Origin: Cordilura impudica
Taxonomy: Eukaryota; Arthropoda; Insecta; Diptera; Scathophagidae
Assembly (NCBI GenBank): GCA_963682025.1
Contig: OY821517.1
Span: forward strand, 299,611,344-299,675,343
DNA: 64,000 bases
Direction of reading: 5' to 3'
In this document: positions 1-11,136 of the stretch, piece by piece
Layout of the letters: every line of letters begins with the position of its first letter
Position numbering within the stretch: position 1 is the first letter of the stretch
Made by a program: the position numbers and the translations under genes
Notes under the pieces: model-generated
The model's database searches: none
What the model was told of the DNA's origin: nothing
The model's input: the letters and a program-made list of their open reading frames with translations, nothing else

Positions 1-428
1 AAGTTTTTAAACATTTTAAAAGCAATTACCTAAACCATGCAAATTTTCAAATTATAGTTGAATATATTTTATGTTTGCCTGGTACAAATGCGCCGGTTGA
101 ACGTGTGTTTTCTTTGATAACCAAGTTGTGGACCGAAATAAAACTCAATTAAGGGTATCAGTGCTTAAGGCTATGTTAATTATTAAAGTTAATAATAAAC
201 AATCCGGCCAAGAGTTCCACACATATTTGAAATCGTCATCTAAAATTTTGAAACAAATTTGTGCCTCTGAAAAATATAACAATGTATAAACAAAATAAAA
301 TAAATAATGCCACTCACTATGGACAAATAAAATATTATTATATTATCTATGCATTTCCATTTCATATAACCGAACCCATCTGAATTAATCGATGGCCCGT
401 TTTCAGGTAAAAAAATATGGTCACTTTA
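1..428 (+). mobile_element. hAT element, 3' remnant
   Basis: This is the 3' part of a hAT transposon entering from outside the window. Around 65-200 the + strand reads a degraded hAT C-terminal dimerisation segment (LCLPGTNAPVERVFSL), close to the one at 8160-8260 (LCLPGSNAPTERVFSLL). A stop or frameshift follows the WTEIKTQL segment. The 3' end is placed at 428 because ATGGTCACTTTA (417-428) matches the 3' TIR of the complete hAT at 4630-8603 (ATGGTCACCGTA). Beyond 428 the sequence is LINE RT on the minus strand, so this hAT is inserted in that LINE. The left end is outside the window. Confidence 0.7.
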
Positions 429-1093
429 TGTATACTGCATCTAATTGTTTTTTCTTGACAAAACCATCGTTAATTATTGTCGTAAAATGAAGCACATTTG
501 TAACGGTGACAAAATTGACGATGAGTGATAGCACAATAAATCTGTAATAAATTTCTCGAAAAGCTTAGGGATTGCACTAAGTTTAGCAATACCACGGTAA
601 TTAGAAACATCCGATCTATTTCCAGATTTAAATAATGGAATGATGTAAGAAGCTCTCCAAAATTTTGGAAAATAACCGTTTTTTATTGACGCACTAAACA
701 AAAGAGTCAGTGGTGTTGCCAAGGGAGTAGCACAATAATTGAGTATAGAACTAGGTACTCCATCAGGTCCATGAGTAAATGAAATTTTAAGTTTATTCAG
801 GCTATTATGTACTAGTAAAAAAGTCTGCAAACATGTTACTTTTTATAGTATCATCACTAGATTCGATATCGTTAAATTTCATTACAGATGGATAACCAGT
901 ACTTTTTCTTTTTGAATTAACAAAGTTGTAAAATGCTTTAGGATCGCGATTGCAATTTTCCTTCATTTTGTTTAGATAATTTTTGTATAAATAATCGTTA
1001 AGAATATTATATTCGGCACGATGAATAGAGTATTTCTCAAAAAATACAAGAGAACCAAAATTTTTATACTTTTTATAATACTTGTTCTTCAAA
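429..1093 (-). pseudogene. LINE (non-LTR retrotransposon) reverse transcriptase fragment
   Basis: Read from 1093 down to 429, this encodes the linker and N-terminal palm of a Jockey/CR1-type LINE ORF2. It starts with KNKYYKKYKNFG, passes through NRDPKAFYNFVNSKRKS, then the RT motifs GPDGVPSSILNYC, GYFPKFWRASYIIPLFKSG and NYRGIAKLSAIPKLFEKFI. It ends near KKKQLDAVY, just before the expected catalytic D..KAFD motif, where the hAT at 1-428 interrupts it. There is a frameshift near 805-830 and more decay after 480. The same gene continues upstream at 4262-4621, across the DINE-like element 1094-4261. It has no intact catalytic core and is a pseudogene. Confidence 0.75.
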
Positions 1094-1604
1094 TTTTTAT
1101 ACCCTCCACACGTCAGTGGCAGAGGGTATATATAGGTTTGTCATTCCGTTTGTAACGCATCGAAAAACTAATTTCCGACCCCATAAAGTATATATATTCT
1201 TGATCCTTATCACAGCTCGAGTCGATATAGCGATGTCCGTATGTCCGTCTGTCTGTTGAAATCACGCTCATTACAAAAAAAGCCATCTAACTGAATAAGG
1301 CTAAAATAATGCCATTTGCCATAATTCCCAGCAGGTTGGTATTGAAAATGGGCTAAATCGGGCATCATCGTGATTAGAAACGAGCAAAAATATGTAGATA
1401 CCTCTAAAAAAAACATAAAACCTAGTGTGTTTGTTGTAACAGTTTAGTGGTTGAACATAATAATTGTACAACAACACAAAAAAATGCCACAAAAAAATTA
1501 TGCATATATATTAACAATACCAACAACACAATAACATACCTCTTGTTTGTACTATTGCCACATATATTTTTATCGTTATCCCGTTATAATAAAAAAAAAT
1601 CGCC

Positions 1605-2321
1605 AATATGAAAGAAAAAATGAAAACGAAAAAATGGAAAATGAAATATGAAACTGGAAAATGGAAAATGAGAAACAGAAAATGGAAAATGGAAAATGTA
1701 AAATGAAAAATGGAAAATGAAAAAAGGAAAATGAAAAATGGAAAATGAAAAATGGAAAATTAAAAATGGAAAATAGAAAATGAAAAATGAAAAATGAAGA
1801 ATGGACAATGGAAAATGGAAAATGAAAAAGGGAAAATGAGAAACGGAAAATGAAAAACGGAAAATGGAAAATGAAAAATGGAGAATGGGAAATGGAGAAT
1901 GAAAAATGGAAAATGGAAAATGAAAAAAGAAAATTGAAAAATGAAAAATGGAAAATGGAAAGTGGAAAATGGAAAACAAAAACTGAGATATTAAAAATGG
2001 AATATGGAAAATGAAAAATTAAAATTGCAAAATTAATAATGGAAAATGGAAAAAGAAAATTGATAAATTAAAAATACAAAATGGAAAATGGAAAATGAAA
2101 TTCAAAAATGGAAAATGAAAATTGAAAATGGAAAATGAAAAATGAAAATTGAAAAATGGAAAATGAAAATTGAAAAATAGAAAATGAAAATTGCAAAATT
2201 AAAAATGGAAAATTGAAAATGAAAATTGAAAAATTAAAAATGGAAAATGGAAAACGCAAAATGGAAAATGGAAAATGGAAAATGGCAAATGGGAAATGAA
2301 AATTGAAAATTGAAAAATTAA

Positions 2322-2352
<31 letters not shown>

Positions 2353-2590
2353 TTGAAAAATGAAAAATGAGAAAAATGGAAAATGGAAAATGAAAATTGA
2401 AAAATGGAAAATGGAAAACGCAAAATGGATAGATGGAAAATGGAAAATGAAAATTGAAAAATGAAAAATGGAAAATGTAAATTGAAAAATTAAAATGAAA
2501 ATTAAAAATGAAAATTGAAAAATGGAAAATGCAATATGGAAAATTGAAAAAGGGGAAATGAAAATTGAAAATTGAAAAATTGAAAATGGA

Positions 2591-2621
<31 letters not shown>

Positions 2622-2858
2622 TGAAAAATGGAAAATGAAAATTGAAAAATGAAAAATGGAAAATGAAAAATGAAAATTGAAAAATGTTAAATGGAAAATG
2701 AAAATTGAAAAATGGACAATGGAAAATGAAAGTTAAAAAATGGAAAATGGCAAATGCAAAATGGAAAATGGAAAATGAGAATTGAAAAATGGAAAATTGA
2801 AAAATGACGAATGGAAAATGAAAATTGAAAAATGGAAAATGGAAAATTGAAAAATGAA

Positions 2859-2890
<32 letters not shown>

Positions 2891-3315
2891 GAAAATTAAA
2901 AATTGAAAAATGAAAAATTGGAAAATGAAAACTGAAAAATGAGAAATGGAAAATGGAAAATGAAAATTGAAAATTGAAAAATTAAATTTGAAAAATTAAA
3001 AATGGAAAATGGTAAACGCAAAATGGAAAATGGGAAATGTAAAATGAAAATTGAAAAATGGAAAATGAAAAATGAAAATTGAAAAATTAAAAATGGAAAA
3101 TGAAAAATTAAAAATGAAAAATGGAAAATGAAAATTGAAAAATGGAAAATTCAAAAAGGAAAATCGAAAATGAAAATCGAAAAATGGAAAATGAAAATTG
3201 AAAATTTGAAAAATGGAAAATGGAAAATGAAAATTGAAAAATGGAAAATGAAAATTGAAAAAGGAAAATTGAAAAATGAAAAACAGAAAATGGAAAATGA
3301 AAAATGGAAAATGAA
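1605..3315. repeat. GAAAATGG/GAAAAATG-type low-complexity array
   Basis: About 1.7 kb of imperfect short repeats built from GGAAAATG, GAAAAATG and GAAAATTG units. One strand has essentially no pyrimidine except T. Periods of 7-8 and combined 15-16 bases alternate, so long reading frames of F, S, I, H and P arise by chance on the minus strand. It is the variable core of the DINE-like element 1094-4261, not a gene. Confidence 0.9.
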
Positions 3316-4090
3316 ATAAATAAATATGATAAGTTTAAATTTCTATATTGAGTTTTTACCTGCTATTATTAAGTTTTTTTTTTTTTTTTGTATTGAATGT
3401 AATGCAGATAAAAATAAAAAATAATTCAGATAAAAATATTTGAAAATTAGCTTACTTTTAATAATAAAATGGAAAATGGAAAATGAGAATTGAAAAATGG
3501 AAAATTGAAAAATGAAGAATGGAAAATTAAAATTGAAAAATTAAAAATGGAAAATGGAAAATTGAAAAATGAAAAAAGGAAAATGAAAATTAAAAATTGA
3601 AAAATGAAAAATGGAAAATGAAAACTGAAAAATGAGAAATGGAAAATGAAAATTGAAAATTGAAAAATTAAATTTGAAAAATGAAAAATGGAAAATGGAA
3701 ATCGCAAAATGGAAAATGGGAAATGGAAAATGAAAATTGAAAAATGGAAAATGAAAAATGAAAATTGAAAAATTAAAAATGGAAAATTAAAAATGGGAAA
3801 TGAAAATTGAGAAATGGAAAATGCAAAATGGAAAATCGAAAATAAAAATCGAAAAATGAAAAATGAAAATTGAAAAATGGAAAATGAAAATTGAAAATTG
3901 AAAAATGAAAAACGGAAAATGAAAAATGGAAAATGAAATAAATAAATATGAAAAGTTTCAATTTCTATATTGAGTTTCTTACCTGCTATTATTATGTATT
4001 TTTTTTTTTTTTTGTATTGAATGTAATGCAGATAAAAATAAAAAATAATGCAGATAAAAATATTTTAAAATTAGCTTACTTTTAATAATA
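3306..4090. repeat. Tandem duplication of array plus unique spacer
   Basis: The unique-looking segment 3310-3470 (AAATAAATATGATAAG, then TCTATATTGAGTTT, a T-run, TGTATTGAATGTAATGCAG, and CTTACTTTTAATAATA) recurs at 3937-4095 with only small changes. The GAAAATGG array between them is a second, shorter copy (3465-3935). So a block of about 630 bp, array plus flank, was duplicated head to tail within the DINE-like element. Confidence 0.8.
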
Positions 4091-4261
4091 ATAATTTTTA
4101 GCCAAGTATCATTTGAATTTTGTTATTCGGAATTAATGTTTCAGTATCGCAAAAGTTTTAAAGTGTAGTCGTACTCAACATTGGGTTTAATATAGAGTTT
4201 AAGACTCAGGTGGAGGGTATCAAAAAATTCGGCACAGCCGAATTTAACACTCTTACTTGTT

Positions 4262-4621
4262 TAATCTTGATAGTTGTTTTGAGTTCCAAGGCGGGCCAGT
4301 TCGTTTGTAGACAGAGCGCTTTGGGATGCATTCATCCCATTAAATCAATAGAAGTATGGCACAACAAATCATTCCAGTTAGTGTTAGAAATTAGATCAAT
4401 CAATTTGCTATGGTTGGTTTGTTTAAAACAAAAAACTTTATCTTTATTAAACGAATATTGACTTATTTTTTTAACAGATTTGATTCCTATAAGATTTTTG
4501 TATTAAAGTCGCTTGAAAATACAACATCATTGTATGACACGGTTAGCGATTTCAAATTGGAGATGAAGGTAGACATGTTAACCCATCAGCAATTCTCTTC
4601 CCTATAAAGTATATTCCAAGG
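4262..4621 (-). pseudogene. LINE ORF2 linker, upstream part of the 429-1093 gene
   Basis: On the minus strand from about 4460 to 4262 the sequence reads TNHSKLIDLISNTNWNDLL and then, after a frameshift, PKRSVYKRTGPPWNSKQ followed by LSRL. That last stretch is the usual proline/tryptophan linker between LINE endonuclease and RT. It joins directly to KNKYYKKYKN at 1093 once the DINE-like element is removed, which is strong evidence for one gene. Above 4460 a possible DFNTKIL may be the end of the endonuclease, but this is weak. The region is cut at 4622 by the hAT insertion. Whether LINE sequence resumes after 8611 is unclear. Confidence 0.6.
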
Positions 4622-5357
4622 GATATAGCTGCGGTGACCATAAATACTGTATTTTACAGAACAGTACTGTATTTCAATGCTCTGTACTGTAAAAATTAAT
4701 TCTTACAAAATATACTGTTTTTTTTTAAATATTCTGTTTTGTCCTGTATAATGAAAATTTTATTAACAGTTCACTTAAACTTGATTTCGTGATGATAAAT
4801 TGCAAAATATATATATATATATATTTATATTATAAAAATAAAACTGGCAACGCTTTACAAAACTTGCCATCAGGTGTGTTTAATATATTTACGGAATCTG
4901 AAAGTAAGAAAAGGACAGCTCTATATCACCGTGAATAAATGTGATTTTAACGTTCCTGTTGTGGCGCCCAGAAGAAAATGTTTGTTCAATGTAGCGCTGC
5001 AAAAGGAGTTCCAATGCATAATAGAAACAACAGACTCCAGTGTCGTAAAATGTGTCAAGTGTTTGTCAGTTTTTTCCATAGGAAATGGCGGCAGATTAGA
5101 TATTCAGCAGCATTTGAAAAGTGTAAAGCACAAACGCATGGATCTTTCTGCATCATGTAATAAAAAAATGACTTCATTCTACTCATCTAAAACGTTTGAT
5201 GATGATAGCAAAATTACATGCATTAACGAAGGAACATGGGCGTACCACACGATTCAACACAGCCACTCTTTTCGCTCAAACGATTGCACGTTTTTTATAC
5301 CACGAAATTTTTGAAAAAATTTTCTTTTCTCTCTTCTTCTCCTTATTTTAGTTGACA

Positions 5358-5575
5358 CTGTGTGTATATCCTGATTCTGTTCGCTTTTTAGTGCAGAATT
5401 ATTCAGAATTTTTACACTTTTTGTTGTCCACTGTTTATATATTTTGGTCCTGTTCACTTGTATTCAGTGCAGGATTCTCAGAATTTAATCACTGGTTGCT
5501 GTTTATATTTTCTGGTCCTGTTCACTTATATTTAGTGCAGAATTCTCAGAATTTAATCACTTTCACCGTATATTA
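5358..5575. repeat. About 71-bp tandem repeat inside the hAT insert
   Basis: A unit containing TTTATAT, GGTCCTGTTCACTT, TTAGTGCAG and TTCTCAGAATTTAATCAC appears roughly three times at a spacing of about 71 bases. It lies in the 5290-6222 segment that splits the hAT coding sequence. I see no coding or TE signature in that segment. Confidence 0.6.
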
Positions 5576-6732
5576 TAATTTAAAAAATACAAGGTTCGAA
5601 CACTGGATCCTTTTCACTTTTAACGATCCTACGGACTGCGCCAATTTAATAAAAGATTATCAATATTTAATTTTTAAAAAAAGCTATTTTTTTATTAAGA
5701 CAAAACACTTCACTATTGAACTTCAAGAATATAACTGACTTCTTCTTTTTAATTACATTGATTTATATTTAAAATTATTATAGCTTATTCTAGATACAAT
5801 TGTGTTATTTGTTTTTGTAATTCAGTGTCTCATAAATGCATTGGGAACAAACACCTTATGTTAGCAAATTTTATTTAGCCCAATTTTCAAAAGTGTGTTT
5901 CGTTTTCTGTAGAATTTACATATTGATAACGAAGCAAACTTATGTTAGTGTTTATGAATTTAGCTTGAAAAATGTCTATTGCATTTGGTTTTAAAATTTA
6001 GCTTAAAATATTTTGTTGTATTGCATTTTCGTTGTGAGAACGGAAATGCAATTTTAAAATTTGTTTTGTGTCACAATTCCCGTGAATTGTGAAATTGTTT
6101 AAATAATGTTGGCTCGTGCCAATAATTAGGGTTCACTAACATTACCAATGCTATTTAAGAATGCATCAAATTTGTCTGGGGTATTGGTAGCATTTATATA
6201 TGTAACTCACGTGTAAACTTATCAAAAATTGTTTTGATGAAAAATATTCATGGGCCCGAACTACATGCGAATCTATTGTTTGCAATGTGCACACAACGCC
6301 ATAAAAAAATTGGAAGAGGATTTGAAAACTGTACACTTTGTTTCAATATTTTCTCACTGCTCAAACCACGGAAGTACAAAAGTGTGCCCGATTCTTGTAC
6401 GATATTTCACACTGCAAAGTGGAGTGCAAGTAAAAATTCTAGAAGTTGATGAACTGAATGGAGAAACGTCTGATATTTTAAGTAAATATATTTTGAATTT
6501 GTTGAACAAATTTTACTTGAAAAGCAAATTGCTAGCATTGTGTGCAGATAACACAAACTGTAATTTTGTCGGTGCAGCCAGGCGGGTTAAAAATAATCTT
6601 TTCACAAAAGTTCAACAGTCTATTGGTAAGACATTAATTGGTGTAAACTGTGCTGCCCATATAATAAATAATTGTGTCCAATCTTGTGTGGAATGCCTTC
6701 CAATCGACACTGTCGTAAAAATATATTCATTT

Positions 6733-7480
6733 TTATACCCTATACCACTATGTGGTTTGGGTATAATGACTTTGTGTTGCTGTTTGTAACAACCAAAAAT
6801 ATTTGACCTAGACCCATCTTTAATTATACCGATCGAATCAGAATCACTTTCTGAGTTGATTTAACAATGTCCGTCCGTCCGTCCGTCTGTGTGTCCATGT
6901 AAAGCTTATAATCAAACTGCAGGTCGCAAATATGAACATATTTTGATGAAATTTGGTATATAAGCTTTTATCGGCCATGGGATGAACGCTATTGAAATTG
7001 GTGAGAATCGGTCCATGTTCAGACCTAGCCTCCATACAAATTACCCATATGAAATCGACATAAATTGCCATAATTGGGTTTGTATGCGTTCATTACATCC
7101 ACTAATGAGTAGTCCAAAAATGATCCCTTTGACCCCATATAGAGCTGCATCTCGATCTTCACTTAAATCTATTAAAAAACAAAAATATTGCACTGATTCT
7201 TCTCAAATTTTGTTTGTATATATTTTTACAAAATACAAGAGACTTTACCAAACATGATCAGGATCGGTCCATTTTTAGACCTAGTCCCTTTATAGATATA
7301 GCATCCGATATGAACTTTTTCATATCTGCAGCCAAAAAAATTAATAAAAATCCCACTCAAATTTGGTTTTTTGCTTATTTTCAATGTCCAGTTAGTTGGG
7401 CCTAAGAGATAGGGTTTCTAAACGCATGGTATAGGGTATCGTATAGTCGGTCTAGACCGACTATAATTTTCTTACTTGTT
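6733..7480 (+). mobile_element. DINE-1/INE-1-like element (family 1), copy 1
   Basis: It begins TATACCCTATACCACTATG, with the inverted TGTGGTTTGGGTATA. It carries the CCGTCCGTCCGTCCGTCTG tract near 6868 and ends with the hairpin TAGTCGGTCTAGACCGACTA (a 20-base perfect palindrome) followed by ATTTTCTTACTTG. It interrupts the hAT coding sequence between KIYS and IYTVRV, at a T-rich site. This matches the T-T insertion preference known for Helentron-type elements. Related copies in this window lie at 10478, 17798, 40518, 45377, 62209 and 62397. Confidence 0.75.
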
Positions 7481-8611
7481 TATATTTACACAGTCCGCGT
7501 GGCAGAAACTTTTTAAGCCTCTTCAAAAATACTTTTTATCACAACCAAAGTGTCCAACTGTTTTAAAAGATTTTTTTAGTAATCCTTGTGCTGAAATTTG
7601 GCTTCAATTTGAGCATTGCCAAGCTCTGTTTTTCACAATTATATTTTAAAAAATGAATCACAGAAAATTTCAATGGTAGAAACCGCTTTCCTCATAAACG
7701 AGCTCAAAAACAAAGTCATAGCACGTAAAGAAGAAAATTTTGTTCCCTTTGAATTCAAAAAATCGATTGCTGCACTGGACCAAAAAGGTCACATTGATTT
7801 ACATGAATTTCAATCTAATATAAAAATTTTTTATACCTATTGTTTTGACTACCTAAGCCAGTGGGACACCGCATTCGCGGAGGTTAAGGTTTTAAAATGA
7901 TTTCTTCTTCGTAGAGCACCCTTATGGGATGAAGTTGAAAAATGTTTTTCATTTATTTTGGAAAAAAGGAATGATCTAAATATAGAAGATAGTGAATTGT
8001 TTGATGAGTTTTCCTGTGTAAAAAACTATGCAACTTCGGAAAAGATCAAAGAATGGGAAGAGAAAGAAATATGTGTAGAGGAAAGATGGATAGAAATCTT
8101 TAAACGTTTTGGAGAAAATGATATATATTTTAAAAATATTTACAAAATTGTTCAGTTTAGCTTGTGTTTGCCAGGATCTAATGCTCCAACTGAAAGGGTT
8201 TTTTCATTGTTAAAAAATATTTGGACAAGCAAAAAAACACAAATGAAATCAATTGTAATTATAACTTAAGTTGCTTAGAATTTAAAGCGTATTTAAAAAA
8301 TAATAATAATTTAATCAAAAAAATATCTTCCGCTGAGAAATACGTATAAAACCAAAGATTGTAATACATCTAAATAAAACTTGCTTTAAATTGTTTTTAT
8401 TATTATTGTATGTTGAATTTTTTATGTTTCCTTTTTTTTTTTTTTTTTTGATTATTGCGAAGTATGACGAGTATATTGTGAAGTTCATATCTAGTCATGA
8501 AGACTTTTCTGTTTTTTTTTTTTTTTGATTTATTGACAAAATAAACGTTTTATGAATGGAAAAAAATGTTCTGTATTTTCATTTCAAAAATATGGTCACC
8601 GTAGATATAGC

Positions 8612-10477
8612 TAAACGATTTCCTTAAACGCCCTTGTTAAGCTTTTCTGCTATTTTAACTTTAGCTTTCATAATAGATAAAGTGTTTTCTTATGTTTATT
8701 TGACATTTTTAATAATGTGCTTTCAATTTTCTATAGATACTGTCGAACTATGTATGTATGTAGGTACAAGCGTATCAGATTTCAAAAACAAAATTTCCAA
8801 AAAAAAAGTTAATAAATGTGACGAAAAACAATAAGTTTACATAACATGGTAATTGCCCTGTTCATTTATATTTCATGAAAGTAAACTAAAAACAAATTCC
8901 GGAATACCTCAGTGCTCGAAATTCGAATTAGAATTTCTGGTAAATGGAATGAATTACTGAGAGTTCGAATTTCTTAGTGTCTCTGTATAAGATTAATCTT
9001 AGAGTTTATAAAAAATAAATTGTATTAAAAAGTTTGACAGCATTATAAAAAAAAACAAAACTTAGTGCTAATTTTTCATCACCTTCTGTAAATAATTTTA
9101 AACGTACAACAACCTGAATTACCCCCTATCTATCTATAAATGATACATTTAATCAGTACAACACAAAACCCACTTACTAAAATATTTTCCATAAGCAATT
9201 TTGTATATGTTTTTGTTGTTATTGTAGTGGTTTTTCAGTTGTAATTTTTGGCTGGCGGCTCCGACTCCTTTTACATGCAACGAGTGGCACATTCATACAT
9301 ACTCGTATATATAACATTTATTTATATTGTTTTGTATACTTGTATTAGACCTACTCGTTAATGTTTGGCATTCATGAATTTCACTCCCCATGTTTAAATA
9401 TTAAATATTTGTCAGTCTTCATGTCTGATTTCCTCCGCACCACTATGACCGTAGTTGTGTTGCTTTGTTGTTGTTGCTGTTATTTAGTTAGTTGTGTTTA
9501 TACAATGTGGGAAATTTGACAGTTGTATGTTAGAGACTAGAGTTGTTGATTAAAAAGCATTAATTTATTATGATGTGATTGTTTATGGTGGGGATTTTTT
9601 TTTTTAGATTTTAATTAGAAAATTTTTAATTTTTATTTTTTTTTTTTTATTTCCAAAGGCGTTAAAAGTTATTTCTGTTGTGTGTGTGAGTTTTAATGTG
9701 TGTGTGTGTGTTTTTTTTTTTGATCAATTTAATGTGGTGTATGTCATTCTGTTTGGGGCTTTTCGGTATTAGTGGTAAACAAAATTTATTTGTTATTTAT
9801 TAAAGATTTATTAGACAACATGTTCAAATTAGTGGTCTTGTGTGCTAGTGGTCGCTGGCTAGTTATTAATTAAAGGGTATTATCAGTTGAAACGTCAATT
9901 GAATAAGGGGTGGCTTTTAGTCGTTTAAAGAAAATTAAAATATGTTGGTTGAATGTAATTTTATAAAATTAATGACTAAGAAACTAAAATACTAATAGTA
10001 ATTAGTCTATATGCATGATTTGTTATATGAAATACAAAATCGGTTAAATATATAATAATAGTAAATAGGCCTTGCTGGCCTAATTTATTCAGGTAATTAT
10101 ATTTGCCACAAAGCGGTTCGTAGCTATAGATTAGTTGGGTTAATTGTCAACTTTACGATACCACATTTTGAACTGCAGGAAAAGAAATCGATATTTTCAT
10201 TTTGTCAGAATGTGTACTTTGTTTCTTTAGCTCATACGCGAGTTCAGTACTTTGGATATAATAAATTCAAAGGCTCCATTGATTATGAACTTTTTTTTTA
10301 GTTTTATATATTTTTTTTTGAGATGCTCTAAAACTAATTTATTTGAACTTCGTGCCACAATTTTTTTTTTTTAATTTTTCTTTTTCTTTATATATTAACA
10401 TCAAAAAAATGTGATTTCAAAACAAAGTTAAATTAGTTAAGAATTTACTTTTGAAGTCTTCCTTATGAATAAACTAA
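8612..10477. other. No gene seen; AT-rich spacer
   Basis: About 1.9 kb with T-runs, a short TG run (near 9690-9710) and TTGTTGTTGCTG-like stretches of the kind common in fly introns and spacers. The only longer frames are short and low in complexity. A segment near 8900-8940 (GAAATTCGAATTAGAATTTC) resembles segments near 43350 and 54310. Confidence 0.5.
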
Positions 10478-10613
10478 TCAAGTATGAAAATTATAGTCGG
10501 TCTAGACCCTATACCAGCGATGGCGAACCTATGGCCCACGGGTCACACACTGACCCACGCAACAACTTTAAGTGACCCACGAGTTGTTTTGTTTTTTCAA
10601 ACAAATTCTGTGA

Positions 10614-10832
10614 AAATTTTGTAGTAGGCTTTGCAAAAATAACACATAAAATGCAAGCAAGAAATTTGTGGAAAAATATGGAATTTAAAAAAAACAACTA
10701 AATTCCATATTTTTCCACATAATTTTTTCATTTTTTCCACATAATTTTTTTCATTTTTTTCCACAGAAAAAGACACACAAATTTCTTGCTTGCATTTTAT
10801 GTGTTATTTTTACAAAGCCTACTACAAAATTT
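10614..10832. repeat. Inverted repeat with about 57-bp arms near the hAT 5' end
   Basis: The left arm (10614-10670) and right arm (10776-10832) are inverse copies, including TAGTAGGCTTTG, AACACATAAAATGCAAGC and AAGAAATTTGTG. A second, inner pair GGAAAAATATGGAATTT (10670-10686) and its inverse (10703-10719) lies between them. The region could fold into one long hairpin upstream of the transposase gene. Confidence 0.85.
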
Positions 10833-11136
10833 ACACAGTTTTCTTCGTACATCTACAATACCACAGTTTGTTAATTGAGTATAACAATATCTCAGTAGGC
10901 ATTGCAAAACAATTAATAATTTTTTTTACTATATATATTATATCATTTAACTTTACTTTTAACCAAACTAAAGACGTACCTTGCGCATGCTCTTTAAATT
11001 ATTGATTCATAAAGTTTTCTTGATTTATTAAGTTTTCAATTTTCGGTAAGAAAATTAGTTTTAATAATTTGTTTCTATTTGAATTCAAATTTAACATTTT
11101 TAAATTATAAATATTAACCCTTTAGATATATTTAGC

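Larger units (their letters stand above)
1094..4261 (+). mobile_element. DINE-1/INE-1-like element, expanded core (family 2)
   Basis: The left end starts with TTTTTATACCCTCCAC followed by a complementary GGCAGAGGGTATA. The segment near 1175-1255 then shows the blocks typical of INE-1/DINE-1: TTTCCGACCCCATAAAG, TATATATTCTTGATC, GAGTCGATATAGC and ATGTCCGTATGTCCGTC. The right end is GGTGGAGGGTATC, the hairpin ATTCGGCACAGCCGAAT (4228-4244) and CTTACTTG. Members are known as non-autonomous Helentron relatives with a variable simple-repeat core. Here the core has grown to about 2.4 kb. It sits between a LINE codon run ending LSRL (upstream, 4262 side) and one starting KNKYYKKYKN (1093 side). The family name is from memory of INE-1, so the exact subfamily is unsure. 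Confidence 0.7.
4874..8346 (+). pseudogene. hAT transposase, interrupted
   Basis: Domains in order: a BED-type zinc finger (near 5060-5125, VVKCVKCL ... DIQQHLKSVKHK); a segment EGTWAYHTIQHSHSFRSNDC (5230-5287); after an insert, DEKYSWARTTCESIVCNV (6235-6290); then the RNase H-like core LVRYFTLQSG, CADNTNCNFVG, and GVNCAAHIINNC (to 6730). After the DINE-like insert it resumes with IYTVRVAETF (7484), then a helical region, and ends in the hAT dimerisation segment LCLPGSNAPTERVFSLL (near 8165-8215). Stops and frameshifts occur at several points, so no functional transposase is made. The + orientation agrees with the TIRs. Confidence 0.85.
4630..8603 (+). mobile_element. hAT transposon with both TIRs and 8-bp TSD
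   Basis: The 5' end TGCGGTGACCAT (4630) and the inverted 3' end ATGGTCACCGTA (to 8603) form a 12-bp TIR with one mismatch. The similarity extends inward, with a shared ATTTT..CAGAACA segment. The flanks carry an exact 8-bp target duplication, GATATAGC, at 4622-4629 and 8604-8611, as expected for hAT. The 3974 bp include a decayed transposase, a nested DINE-like copy (6733-7480) and an unexplained insert of about 930 bp (near 5290-6222). Without these inserts the element would be about 2.3 kb. Confidence 0.92.

Noticed and set aside
1584..3961. Long F/S/I/H-rich open frames on the minus strand
   Set aside because: They arise from the GAAAATGG-type repeats, which lack stop codons in some frames. 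No start context, domain or composition of a real protein.
6982..7257. Open frames within DINE-like copies (also 45799-46035, 62853-63128)
   Set aside because: Similar frames recur in each copy only because the non-coding elements are related. They carry the CCGTCCGTC tract and differ in length between copies.
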